Positions 24,444 to 33,171 of a DNA stretch of 64,000 bases are shown piece by piece. The notes below the pieces were generated by a model that ran no database searches, was not told the DNA's origin, and worked only from the letters and a program-made list of their open reading frames with translations. How positions within the stretch are numbered: position 1 is the stretch's first letter; each line of letters opens with the position of its first letter. Position numbers and translations under genes: made by a program. The stretch is from Microcaldota archaeon (GTDB taxonomy: Archaea > Micrarchaeota > Micrarchaeia > Micrarchaeales > CABMGC01), in contig JAJZJQ010000003.1 in NCBI GenBank assembly GCA_021851065.1, positions 1-64,000 of the forward strand, given 5' to 3'.

Positions 24444-27113
24444 TTATGCTATTTTTCCCTCGGCGAACTTATGCGATCCGCCGCCGATGAACTTTTTGCT
24501 GCCTATTGCCTTCTTGATGAACTCGAGCGCGTTTGCGCCGGAGTTGCTGCCTGCTATGCACACGATCTCCCCTGGCCTGTTCCTGAGCAGCACTATGGAT
24601 CTTGGATTTATCGTAACTGCCTTTGTGGCTATGGACCTTAGCATGTCCTTGGGCGCATCTATCTCCTTGTTGACCTCATTTGACCTTGCAATCGATTCTG
24701 CCATCTGCCCCGCCATGACGTCCCTTTGCTCCTGAAGCTGTCTGCGCATCTTCCTGTTCTCCTCATCCAGCATTGCTACTTTCTCATCAAGGCTGAACAT
24801 ATCGGAGTTGAGCCTGTGTGCGGCTGTAGCTAGTTTGTGCAGGGTCCTGTTGAAATAATCCACTGCGGCATTGCCTGCCACAAGAACTATCCTGTCAACC
24901 CCATCGCTTATCCTCTCCGTGCCTATTATCTTAACAGTGCCTATAGCCTGCTCCATCCCTGCCACATGCAATCCCCCGCAGGCTTCTGCGTCTATGAACT
25001 TGCCGTCCTTTGAGTCTATCAGTACCATGCGTATGCTCTGTGCAGGCACGCCATGGCCCTGGTATATCTCGAAACCATACTTGCCCTCGGCATCTTTTCT
25101 GTCCATGTACCTTACAGTAACCTTTATGCCGTCGAATAGGTGGCCGTTTATGAACTCCTCCATCCTTTTAGTATCCTCATCGCCAAGCTTGTCGTAGTGC
25201 GCTATGTCTATGTGCGCCTTCTCGTACGATTTCCTAGTCCCCTCCTGCCATGCATGCTTGCCAAGTACGGCCCTTGCGGCGGCGCTCATAAGATGCACGG
25301 AGGTATGGTGCACCATCAACCTCCTTCTCCTGTCGCTGTCAACTTCGCACATGGCCTTTGCGCCGGCCTTGAAGTCTTTCTTGCCGCCCACATCGCCATC
25401 CATTACGTGAACTATCACATCGCCCAGCTTCTGCGCGTCGATGACCTTGATCCCGTTAATGTGGCCATGGTCGGCCTCCTGCCCCCCTCCTTCAGGATAG
25501 AAAGGTGTGCGATCAAGTATGACGTAGTTCTTCTCTGACCTTATGACCGTTGATCTGGACTGCTCTGCAAGCTTGTAGTAGAGCTGCTCTGTCTTTTGTA
25601 TGCCCGCAACATCCACATCTATCCTGTCCGCCTTCTCCCTTGATACAAAATCGCCCTTCAGGATATCCTCGTAGGAGCTGTTTGGCATGGCAAGAGATAT
25701 CCTTTTCTTCGCAGCCTCGGCCTCGATGAGTTCAGGGGTTATCCCATTGCTTTCGTATAGGGTCCTTAGCTGCTTTGCATCTATCTTAGCGCTCCTTGAT
25801 ATAACCCCATCTATGACCCTGCTGGCGTTCTCCCTTGTCCTAGCATATCTTTTCTTTTCTATGTCTACTACGCGTGAGAAAAGATCCAGGCTCTCACCGA
25901 GTTCTGGGAAGATTCCTTTAAGTTCTGCGGCCTCAAGAGCAGCCACTTCGTCAAGCGTAAATCCGAACCCGTATTCGCCCATGAAGCCAAGAGACCTGCG
26001 CAGTATCACCCTAAGGTTATAGCCGCCGCCGATATTAGATGGCAAGGCGCCGTCGGTTATTGCGAATAGCAGTGTCCGGGTATGGTCGAGCACCGCGTAT
26101 AGTGCCTGCAGGGGCTTCACGCTCTTCTCGTACTGCTCCGATGTTATGCCTGCCTTTTTGAGCAGCGCGTTCTCCCTCTCCCTGCCCCCGCTTTCGGTCA
26201 CGTCAAGCTCGCTTGACACCGCACTGAACTTGCGAAACAGACTGCTATCGGCCTTGAACTCTGCCTTGCTCTCTAGCTTTTTCAGTATGTCGTGGAATAC
26301 TGCTTCATAGGCGGTGTCGAACCCCGAATAGAACCACATCAGCCTCTCGAATCCCCACCCGACGTCAACAACCTTGCCGGCAAGCTCGCCTATCCTCCCG
26401 TTGCTGTATTCGAACTGCGTGAACACGCTGTTGACAAGCTCTGCGCCGTTTGCAAAGCTCTCAAGTGATGGCCCAAACTCCGAGAAATCGCCCATGGCCC
26501 ATACATCCTCGCCGTATATCAGCTCATCCTTCTTCACCCCAAGCACCTTCGTTAGGTAGTCGAAGTTGAGATCTATGGTTCTGTCCTTCCAGTACCCCTC
26601 CTTTGGATAGTTGAAGGACTGCTGGCCGCCCATGGTAAAGCCTGTGAAATGCCTGCCTGTCACCCCGACGTTCTGCACATCGCTGAACCTAAGGCACATC
26701 TGCGGCACGATAAGGGGATTTGAAGAGTACTCGAAGCTCATCTTGCCGCCCTCTATGCGCTGGAAGTCCTGTATGCTTGCTATGGTGAAGTATAGGTCCT
26801 GCCTCCACCTGCTTACTACTGGATACCTCTTGACCTCCTTATGGCCGTTCTTCTTGAAGAATCCTGCAAAATCGCTCCAGAAATCGGCATACTTTATCTG
26901 CCTTGGCCTATCCCTGAAGAAACTGTAGGCAGTATGGCTGCTGTCCCCGCATGATTCTGTCTCTTTGGTGGCCCAGAAGTTCTTTGAGCAGAACTTGCAG
27001 GTGTGCCTTGTGAAGCCTTCCCTCTCGAACAGCTCGACCTTGTAGTACTCCTCAGGCTTCTTCGCGAACTCCTTGCGAAGATTGGGCTTGCTTAGCTCGT
27101 TTGGGCTTATCAA
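24444..27113 (-). CDS. alaS: Alanyl-tRNA synthetase
   Basis: 889 residues, archaeal AlaRS. The N-terminal archaeal zinc region is CKFCSKNFWATKETESCGDSSH. The class II catalytic core includes FSDVQNVGVTGRHFTGF. The editing domain has HHTSVHLMSAA and ACGGLHVAG, giving the His/His/Cys/His metal site that removes mischarged Ser/Gly. An oligomerisation part (about residues 750-889) follows. It starts with TTG 27113, right after the stop of the Cas4/Exo5-like gene, and is followed by a small cysteine-rich gene and carS. Confidence 0.96.
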   Translation of the reverse strand: MISPNELSKPNLRKEFAKKPEEYYKVELFEREGFTRHTCKFCSKNFWATKETESCGDSSHTAYSFFRDRPRQIKYADFWSDFAGFFKKNGHKEVKRYPVVSRWRQDLYFTIASIQDFQRIEGGKMSFEYSSNPLIVPQMCLRFSDVQNVGVTGRHFTGFTMGGQQSFNYPKEGYWKDRTIDLNFDYLTKVLGVKKDELIYGEDVWAMGDFSEFGPSLESFANGAELVNSVFTQFEYSNGRIGELAGKVVDVGWGFERLMWFYSGFDTAYEAVFHDILKKLESKAEFKADSSLFRKFSAVSSELDVTESGGRERENALLKKAGITSEQYEKSVKPLQALYAVLDHTRTLLFAITDGALPSNIGGGYNLRVILRRSLGFMGEYGFGFTLDEVAALEAAELKGIFPELGESLDLFSRVVDIEKKRYARTRENASRVIDGVISRSAKIDAKQLRTLYESNGITPELIEAEAAKKRISLAMPNSSYEDILKGDFVSREKADRIDVDVAGIQKTEQLYYKLAEQSRSTVIRSEKNYVILDRTPFYPEGGGQEADHGHINGIKVIDAQKLGDVIVHVMDGDVGGKKDFKAGAKAMCEVDSDRRRRLMVHHTSVHLMSAAARAVLGKHAWQEGTRKSYEKAHIDIAHYDKLGDEDTKRMEEFINGHLFDGIKVTVRYMDRKDAEGKYGFEIYQGHGVPAQSIRMVLIDSKDGKFIDAEACGGLHVAGMEQAIGTVKIIGTERISDGVDRIVLVAGNAAVDYFNRTLHKLATAAHRLNSDMFSLDEKVAMLDEENRKMRRQLQEQRDVMAGQMAESIARSNEVNKEIDAPKDMLRSIATKAVTINPRSIVLLRNRPGEIVCIAGSNSGANALEFIKKAIGSKKFIGGGSHKFAEGKIA

Positions 27114-27998
27114 TCAAGCACCCGGATACCATGCTGTGCACTGCTTGCCGTAGAACCTGCAGATGCGGCATTTCCACTTCTCGCTCTGCGCTACAGGGCT
27201 TGCCTGGCGCTCCCCATTCCAGTACCCCATGGCGTATGAGAGCTGGGACCCGAGCTCATCGGCGTTGTACTGAACGCCAAGCTCGCCTGCCTGCTGGCCG
27301 GTGTTCCTGTTCACGTAATGCAATATGAGAGAATCTGAAAGCTCGGGAAGCGATGACATTGCGGTGAACATGCGGGAGTATATTGCAACTACAGTCATCA
27401 GCTCGCTTTTGACGCCTATCTCGCGCAGGCCCTGGGCGAAGCCCGCAGAGAGCTTTAGTGTATTTAGCTTGTAGAGCGCGTCAAGGTTGCCATAGCCGTA
27501 CGAGCCTTCCCTTAGCTCCTGGAGCATCTTGCGGTACAGCATTATCTGCACTACGTGAGGCTTTGTATATTCGGGATTGAAGCTTGATGACGTCGTCGTC
27601 TTGTTCTCCACTATCACTGCCTTCCCGCCTGCCATTCGCAGTTCGTCTATCTGTCCTGCCACAGTGTAGCCGTTTATGGAACCGTATATCTTTATCTCTC
27701 TTGCCATCATCTTCTCCGCGAGAGTGTTAAGAGACAGGATGTTCTCGTAGGCCTGCTTGTACATCCTGTCCGGCCAAGTCGCAGGCTCCACTGAAAGCGG
27801 CCGGTATACCTGCTCCTGCAGCTGCGCGTGTATGGCGCTTCCCTTGTTCATGGCCGCAGTAGGCGCCGCCTGCGTAGCGTAATTTAGCTCCATCTGCTTC
27901 TCGCACCAGAACTGGTTTGCTATGTCCTTGGCAGAGATGGACTTCTTGTGGAGCCTCTCAAGCGCAGTGCTTCTCTTGGGTGGTGGTTGTGTTGGCAT
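27114..27998 (-). CDS. Cas4/Exo5-like PD-(D/E)XK nuclease with iron-sulfur cysteines
   Basis: 294 residues. One cysteine near the N-terminus (FWCEKQMELNY) and three at the end (KCRICRFYGKQC) match the four-cysteine Fe-S cluster of the Cas4/AddB/Exo5 group. The nuclease core reads GSAIHAQLQEQ, then VAGQIDELRM and KAVIVENKTTT (D, E-x-K), and VVQIMLYRKM (the Q-x-x-x-Y motif). No CRISPR array or cas gene is in the window. With its place beside alaS, a DNA repair role like eukaryotic Exo5 is more likely than CRISPR adaptation. Confidence 0.78.
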   Translation of the reverse strand: MPTQPPPKRSTALERLHKKSISAKDIANQFWCEKQMELNYATQAAPTAAMNKGSAIHAQLQEQVYRPLSVEPATWPDRMYKQAYENILSLNTLAEKMMAREIKIYGSINGYTVAGQIDELRMAGGKAVIVENKTTTSSSFNPEYTKPHVVQIMLYRKMLQELREGSYGYGNLDALYKLNTLKLSAGFAQGLREIGVKSELMTVVAIYSRMFTAMSSLPELSDSLILHYVNRNTGQQAGELGVQYNADELGSQLSYAMGYWNGERQASPVAQSEKWKCRICRFYGKQCTAWYPGA

Positions 27999-28061
27999 AG
28001 ATAATCAGACTGCCTACCGATCGTCATCGCATGGGCTCGGCGATCACCCTTATCATCATAT

Positions 28062-28073
28062 GCTATTTTAAGC
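28062..28073 (+). promoter_or_regulatory. TATA box of the HAD phosphatase gene
   Basis: GCTATTTTAAGC centres 26-29 bases before ATG 28097. It is close to palindromic and might also serve the nuclease-alaS operon on the other strand with a leader of about 40 bases. Confidence 0.45.
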
Positions 28074-28096
28074 GTTGGTAGCGCTTAATAACCTTT

Positions 28097-28717
28097 ATGC
28101 TGGCCGACAGATATGACCTGTTCATATTCGACTGGGACGGCACCCTTGCTACAACAACGGCTATAGTCAGGTTCGCAAGGCTGCTAAAGCCACGCTACAA
28201 CGTATCGCGCATAGAGAGGAGGAGTGATTCGTATAAGTATGAGACTGCCTCGGAGCTTAAGGCGCAGCAGGACATGAACAGAATCTACGACTTTGCATAC
28301 TCGCTTTACTCTATGCTGTACAGGCCAAGGCTAAAACCAGGCGCGATAGAGATGCTGATGGAACTGAAAAAAAAAGGGAAGAAGATTGCCGTATTCAGCG
28401 ACTCTAACAGGTACAGGCTGCTGATCGAGACAAGGAAGCTTGGCATAACCAGGTACGTAGACCTCGTGCTCAGCGCAGATTCGATAAAGATGTTCAAGCC
28501 AAATCCGGCGGGATTGAATGCCATACTTAAGAAGTTCAGGGTACGACGCGGCAGGTGCGTGTACATAGGAGACATGGCAGTTGATGTTTTCGCAGCCAGA
28601 TTCGCAGGCATAGCCTCCTGCGTAGTCAGGGATGGAGTAGACCCGTATAAGACGCTAAAGAGCGCAAGGCCAGACCACGTTGCAGCGACCCTGGGAGACA
28701 TAATGCGCCTTAGATGA
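28097..28717 (+). CDS. HAD-family phosphatase (phosphoglycolate phosphatase-like)
   Basis: 206 residues. Motif I is FDWDGTLA (nucleophile Asp), motif II AVFSDSNRY, motif III the Lys in KMFKPNPAGL, and motif IV VYIGDMAVDVFAA. A small helical cap of about 60 residues follows motif I. This is the subclass of phosphoglycolate phosphatase and related sugar- or nucleotide-phosphate phosphatases; the substrate is not evident. ATG 28097 is at leaderless distance from its TATA box. Confidence 0.85.
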   Translation: MLADRYDLFIFDWDGTLATTTAIVRFARLLKPRYNVSRIERRSDSYKYETASELKAQQDMNRIYDFAYSLYSMLYRPRLKPGAIEMLMELKKKGKKIAVFSDSNRYRLLIETRKLGITRYVDLVLSADSIKMFKPNPAGLNAILKKFRVRRGRCVYIGDMAVDVFAARFAGIASCVVRDGVDPYKTLKSARPDHVAATLGDIMRLR

Positions 28718-28787
28718 GCTAGTGGCGGAAAGTCCTGCGAGCGGTGTGCTGCTTTCTTGTGCAGGTTACGGCCTAATATTTACCCAG

Positions 28788-28800
28788 TATTTATTATTGT
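28788..28800 (+). promoter_or_regulatory. TATA box of polX
   Basis: GTATTTATTATTG centres 26 bases before ATG 28819. Confidence 0.5.
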
Positions 28801-28818
28801 TGGCGGCACTTTAGTATC

Positions 28819-30546
28819 ATGTACAACTCGAAGATCTCCGAACTCCTTGAGGAGATAGCGGCAATGCTAGAGCTTGACATGCAGTCGGAGCGCAGATTCG
28901 AGGTTCTGGCATACAGGAAGGCTGCGATGACCATAGGCAGCATGCAGCAGGATGTTGGCGACATATATAGCAAAGGCGGGGTGGCTGCGCTTATGGAGCT
29001 GCCTGGCGTTGGGAAGGGAATAGCAGGCGCGATAAAGGAGTATGTCGAGACCGGGCACATGGCCAAGTATGACGACCTGAAGAAGAGATACCCGGTAGAT
29101 TTCAATACCCTTACCAAGATACCTGGGCTAGGGGCGAAGCGGGTGTTCAAGCTCTACAGCGCACTGAAGATTAGAGACCTCGCTGATCTCAAGAAGGCCG
29201 TCGAGAGCAACAGAATACGTAGTCTTGAGGGATTTGGAAAGAAGAGCGAGCTTGAGATCGCAAAGGGCATCGCCATATTGGAGTCCGGGCATGGGCGCAT
29301 GGTTCTTGGAAAGGCCTTGCCTGAAGCTGAGGCCATGGTGGCAAAGCTTAGGGAGTCTGGCCTTGTCGGCAAAATAGCCATAGCCGGATCCGCTAGGAGG
29401 ATGCGCGAGACTGTTGGCGACCTTGACATACTGATAGCGTCAAAGTATGCAGACAAGGTCAGCAAGTTTATATCGTCAATGCCGCAGGTCGATAGCATTG
29501 TGCTCAGCGGACCTACAAAGACCACCGTGAGGCTTAGGATAGGCCTCAACTGCGATTTCAGGATAGTCAATGATGAGAGTTTTGGCGCCGCTCTGCAGTA
29601 CTTTACAGGCAACAAGGATCACAATGTCAAGGTCAGGCAGATAGCCATAGGGCTCGGATACAAGCTCAACGAGTATGGGCTCTTCGATGGCAGGAAGCGC
29701 AGCGTGGGCGGACCTGAGGAGGAAGACATATACGCGAAGCTGGGCATGCAGATGATGGACCCTGAGATGCGCGAGGATCGGGGAGAGGTTGAGCTCTCGC
29801 TCAAACACGCAATACCCAAAGTAGTGCAGACGGGCGATATAAAAGGCGATCTGCATACCCACACCAAAGCTACGGACGGCATGAATAGCGTACTTGAGAT
29901 GGCGCAGTATGCAAAGAAGCTCGGCAGGCAGTATATAGGCATAAGCGACCACAGCAAGAGCGAGTACCAGGCCCACGGTCTTGACGACAAGAAGATGCTG
30001 AAGCATCTTGCGGAGATAGACCGGGCTAACGGGCTTATCGAAGGGATAAGGATACTTAAAAGCTCGGAGATAGACATACTAAAGGATGGAAGCCTGGACC
30101 TGGAGAGGAAGACCATGGAGCAGATGGATTACACACTGTGCAGCGTGCATACGAGCCTTAACATGCCAAAGGAGGAGATGACTAAACGAGTCATAACGGC
30201 AATGGAGAGCGGTTATATGAGCGTATTCGCACATCCAACTGACAGGATCATAAACCAGAGAAGGCCAATAGAGATGGACCTGGACAGAGTCTTCCAGGCG
30301 GCGCAGGATAACGGAGTAGTGCTTGAGATAGACGCATATCCGGATAGGCTTGATCTCAACGATGAGAATATAATAAAGGCCATGGGCTACAAGATCATGT
30401 TCTCGGTAGACACAGACGCGCACAGAACAGACCACCTGGACTTCATGAAGTATGGCGTAAGCATGGCAAAGCGCGGCTGGCTGACTGCTGGCAGGATAGT
30501 GAACACAATGCCTGTGGAGAAGATGCTCGCGCAGATGGGCAGATAG
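28819..30546 (+). CDS. polX: Family X DNA polymerase with PHP domain
   Basis: 575 residues. The 8-kDa-like domain and helix-hairpin-helix motifs come first (LMELPGVGKGIAGAI, TKIPGLGAKRVF). The nucleotidyltransferase palm follows with VGDLDILIAS, the catalytic Asp pair. A C-terminal PHP domain starts GDLHTHTKATDGMN and ends with VDTDAH. Homologs fill short gaps in base-excision repair and the PHP domain has 3'-5' exonuclease activity. The length is normal for the family. Confidence 0.93.
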   Translation: MYNSKISELLEEIAAMLELDMQSERRFEVLAYRKAAMTIGSMQQDVGDIYSKGGVAALMELPGVGKGIAGAIKEYVETGHMAKYDDLKKRYPVDFNTLTKIPGLGAKRVFKLYSALKIRDLADLKKAVESNRIRSLEGFGKKSELEIAKGIAILESGHGRMVLGKALPEAEAMVAKLRESGLVGKIAIAGSARRMRETVGDLDILIASKYADKVSKFISSMPQVDSIVLSGPTKTTVRLRIGLNCDFRIVNDESFGAALQYFTGNKDHNVKVRQIAIGLGYKLNEYGLFDGRKRSVGGPEEEDIYAKLGMQMMDPEMREDRGEVELSLKHAIPKVVQTGDIKGDLHTHTKATDGMNSVLEMAQYAKKLGRQYIGISDHSKSEYQAHGLDDKKMLKHLAEIDRANGLIEGIRILKSSEIDILKDGSLDLERKTMEQMDYTLCSVHTSLNMPKEEMTKRVITAMESGYMSVFAHPTDRIINQRRPIEMDLDRVFQAAQDNGVVLEIDAYPDRLDLNDENIIKAMGYKIMFSVDTDAHRTDHLDFMKYGVSMAKRGWLTAGRIVNTMPVEKMLAQMGR

Positions 30547-30575
30547 GGGATAGTGGTGGCGTAAGGCGGGCGCGG

Positions 30576-31847
30576 CTAGTACCAGCCGCGCGCCTTCATC
30601 GCAGTAGCGACCCTGTTCACAGCAACTATGTATGCAGCCATCCTTGGGCTTATTCTCTTGCTCCTGGACTTGTACTGCGCCTGAGTCTTGAATACCTCGC
30701 CAAAGGACCTTGTTATTATTGTATCGAGCTTCTTGTAGACGTCTCCCTCTGACCAGTAGTAGCCGTCTATGTCCTGCACCCACTCAAAGTAAGACACAAT
30801 AACGCCGCCGGAGTTTACCAGGAAATCGGGCAGGTCCAGAATGCCCCTCTCGAAGAGAATCTTGTCGGCCTCCGGAGTCACAGGCCCGTTTGCAAGCTCG
30901 AGAACTATCTTGGCCTTGACTTTGTCAGCATTCTTTCGGGTTATGGCATTCTCTATTGCCGCAGGTATTATTACGTCGACGTCAAGATCGAACAGGTCCT
31001 CGTTTGTTATGGTTTGAGTGCCCTTGCCGTCGTAGTTCTTGACGCTGCCGGTGTTGTCCTTGGCCTTGCCGAGCTTGGCATAATCGAGGCCCTTTGGAGA
31101 ATAGACGCCGCCCTCTGAATCGGTAACTGCAACCACGTTGGCCCCTGAAAGCTTCTGAGCTATCTCGAAGGCGAATCTTCCGGCGTTGCCAAATCCCTGT
31201 ATGGCAATCCTGGATTTCTTTAGGTTGAGCTTGCGCATTTTAGCTGCCTCCCTCAGCACGTACATTCCGCCCATGGCCGTGGAGTCGTACCTTCCTGCGC
31301 TGCCCCCAAGCTCCACAGGCTTCCCGGTTATCACGCCAGGCTCGTCGTGCCCCACTATCTCCTCGTATTCATCAAGCATCCATGCCATTATCTGCGGATT
31401 GGTATATACGTCCGGAGCAGGTACATCTACTCTTGGACCTATAAGCCTGCCTATCGCCCTTATGTAGCCCCTGGACAGGTTCTCAAGCTCGGTGGTATTC
31501 ATGGACTTAGGATCGCATATGACTCCGCCCTTTGCCCCCCCGAAAGGGATGTTTGCAAGAGAGCATTTCCAGGTCATCCATGCAGAAAGCGCCTTGACTG
31601 TGTCGAGATTCTCCTGCGGATGGAACCTTATGCCGCCTTTTCCAGGACCCCTTGCGTCATTGTACATGACCCTAAAGCCCGTGAATACCTTCACCTTTCC
31701 ATCACGCATCTTGACAGGTATGTTTACGGTCACCTGCCTTCTTGGCTCCCTGAGTATCGCGTGCGCAGTCTTGTCCAGCCCCATTATGTCTGCAGCCTGA
31801 TCAAGCTGCTCCTGTGCTATCCTGAATGGATCGAGTTCCTCTGGCAT
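30576..31847 (-). CDS. gdhA: Glutamate dehydrogenase
   Basis: 423 residues, hexameric GDH: glutamate plus NAD(P)+ and 2-oxoglutarate plus ammonia. KGGIRFHPQENLD and MTWKCSLANIPFGGAKGGV carry the catalytic lysine. IAIQGFGNAGRFA is the dinucleotide-binding loop, and the last part VNSGGVIVSYFEW is typical. It joins amino-acid metabolism to the TCA enzymes at 54050-58618. An HTH gene lies eight bases upstream in the same direction and may regulate it. Confidence 0.96.
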   Translation of the reverse strand: MPEELDPFRIAQEQLDQAADIMGLDKTAHAILREPRRQVTVNIPVKMRDGKVKVFTGFRVMYNDARGPGKGGIRFHPQENLDTVKALSAWMTWKCSLANIPFGGAKGGVICDPKSMNTTELENLSRGYIRAIGRLIGPRVDVPAPDVYTNPQIMAWMLDEYEEIVGHDEPGVITGKPVELGGSAGRYDSTAMGGMYVLREAAKMRKLNLKKSRIAIQGFGNAGRFAFEIAQKLSGANVVAVTDSEGGVYSPKGLDYAKLGKAKDNTGSVKNYDGKGTQTITNEDLFDLDVDVIIPAAIENAITRKNADKVKAKIVLELANGPVTPEADKILFERGILDLPDFLVNSGGVIVSYFEWVQDIDGYYWSEGDVYKKLDTIITRSFGEVFKTQAQYKSRSKRISPRMAAYIVAVNRVATAMKARGWY

Positions 31848-31855
31848 AGATTCAC

Positions 31856-32164
31856 CTAAGCGTCATATGCGAGCCTTGTGCATAGCTCGTTTATCAGCAC
31901 GTCTATTGCACCCTGATTGGTCATGGATGCGACCTTGCGCACGGTCTCGTTGACCAGCATGCTGGAAGTGATTCTTTCCTTTATCTGCTTGACGTGGGCG
32001 GAATATTTCCCGTTAAGGTACTTGCTGACCGCCACCTGCGCTATCCCAAGCCTTCTTGCTATTTCCGACTGCTTCATCCCGTACCTGCTGCTTAGCTGCT
32101 CTGCTGCATATATGCGCACTGCAGGAAGAAGTTCGCGTGTTATGTTTGAACATTCTAGGTTCAT
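31856..32164 (-). CDS. Small HTH transcriptional regulator (XRE-like)
   Basis: 102 residues. A helix-turn-helix is plain at about residues 23-55 (YGMKQSEIARRLGIAQVAVSKYLNGKY). The C-terminal helices have no known ligand-binding signature. Archaeal proteins of this kind are short DNA-binding regulators. It sits eight bases before gdhA and 13 bases after the RpiB-like gene. An AT-rich box (AAACTTAAAC, near 32187) inside the end of the RpiB-like gene could give it its own start. Regulation of gdhA is inferred from position only. Confidence 0.7.
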   Translation of the reverse strand: MNLECSNITRELLPAVRIYAAEQLSSRYGMKQSEIARRLGIAQVAVSKYLNGKYSAHVKQIKERITSSMLVNETVRKVASMTNQGAIDVLINELCTRLAYDA

Positions 32165-32177
32165 GGTAAGCGCCTGT

Positions 32178-32837
32178 TTAAGTTTTATCAGGTTTTTGTC
32201 TCGCCCTGTGGTCCTTGGCGTCTGTTTTTGGCTTCTCCACGTCCACTATTCCAAGCGCGTCCTTTAGCCATCCGCCGACACCTGGCCTTTTTGGCATCTG
32301 TGGTTCTTCGTAAGGCTCCTGCTGCGCCACAGGCTCGTCCTTTGGCCTGAATGCTATCTTCCTGACAGTATCTTGCTGCGCATGCACATGATGCTGCGGC
32401 TGCTCCGCAGCAGGATCGCTGTGCTGCATCGGGGCTTTTGATACCGCCGGCACTCTCAGCCTGGGCCTGAAGCCGCCGCCTTTCATGAAAGCGCCTATTA
32501 TGTCGCCCGCTGGCGTGCTATCGCCAGCTTTGAGAACTATGGTGTTTGCGTCGTTTTCTCTGGCGCTTCTGGCATCGTCAATGTCTCTGCACACCGTGGC
32601 AACTATGCCTTCGTGCCTCCTTAGCGCAACGTCCGTGGCAGTAGGATTGTCCGATATCACCACCATTGCATCGTAATTGCCTGAGGCGAAGAAATCGCCA
32701 GAGTATTTGGCTAGGGCTCTTGCATCATGGCCAGTCTCCTTCGCGACTATTGTGGCGCCGTCCACTTCAAGAGACGAGACTGCGCTATCGCCTGCTCCAG
32801 GAACGTTGCTTACGACCAGAATCCTTATTTCAAGCAC
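32178..32837 (-). CDS. RpiB/LacAB-like domain protein with long charged C-terminal region
   Basis: 219 residues from GTG 32837. The first 115 residues resemble the RpiB/LacAB sugar-phosphate isomerase fold: ILVVSNVPGAGDSAVSSL, then DAMVVISDNPTATDVALRRHEGIVATVC. The C-terminal half is rich in Gln, His, Pro and Lys and ends with GVGGWLKDALGIVD, probably a linker and helix. Catalytic residues of RpiB are not clearly present, so this may be a non-enzymatic relative. The track's longer N-terminus overlaps the TATA region and is rejected. Confidence 0.55.
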   Translation of the reverse strand: MLEIRILVVSNVPGAGDSAVSSLEVDGATIVAKETGHDARALAKYSGDFFASGNYDAMVVISDNPTATDVALRRHEGIVATVCRDIDDARSARENDANTIVLKAGDSTPAGDIIGAFMKGGGFRPRLRVPAVSKAPMQHSDPAAEQPQHHVHAQQDTVRKIAFRPKDEPVAQQEPYEEPQMPKRPGVGGWLKDALGIVDVEKPKTDAKDHRARQKPDKT

Positions 32838-32867
32838 CTGATATGTACTTACACTATAGACTGTATC

Positions 32868-32879
32868 ATATTTAAATAT
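32868..32879. promoter_or_regulatory. Palindromic two-way TATA box: RpiB-like gene (-) and rps26e (+)
   Basis: ATATTTAAATAT is perfectly palindromic. It predicts starts about 11 bases before GTG 32837 on the minus strand and about 18 bases before TTG 32918 on the plus strand, with no better box in the 80-base gap. Confidence 0.55.
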
Positions 32880-32917
32880 CAGAAGGATTATCCTGTATAC
32901 TGACCAACGGTGTTTTA

Positions 32918-33151
32918 TTGAGAGGAAGAGAACCGCTCGTAAGGTGCGACAACTGCGGCAGGAGCGTGCCAAGGAACAAAGCAGTAGAAGATGAAAGGAT
33001 GATAAGGTATGGCACAGACATGAACAACAAGGACATAAAGTTCATGACTCGAAGGCAGGTATACTACTGCATAAGCTGTGCAAAGCACAAGGGCATATTC
33101 CAGAAGAAGGCAGAGAGGGCGGCGAGATTGGCAGCGCGATTCGACAGATAA
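32918..33151 (+). CDS. rps26e: Ribosomal protein S26e
   Basis: 77 residues. RCDNCGRSVPRNKAV and YYCISCAKHKGIF give the CxxC...CxxC zinc site and the S26e signature. S26e lies at the mRNA exit channel and is missing from many euryarchaea, so its presence is informative about lineage. It starts with TTG 32918, with GGTG five bases before. The B-box membrane gene follows 20 bases on. Confidence 0.9.
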   Translation: MRGREPLVRCDNCGRSVPRNKAVEDERMIRYGTDMNNKDIKFMTRRQVYYCISCAKHKGIFQKKAERAARLAARFDR

Positions 33152-33171
33152 TAAGGTGATGGGGTGTTAGG

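Noticed and set aside
24390-25538. Long plus-strand ORFs opposite alaS
   Set aside because: They are antisense shadows of alaS caused by its codon bias, with no motif of their own.
27114-27998. Possible CRISPR-Cas adaptation locus because of the Cas4-like nuclease
   Set aside because: No repeat array and no other cas gene is present in the window, and the gene is tied to alaS.
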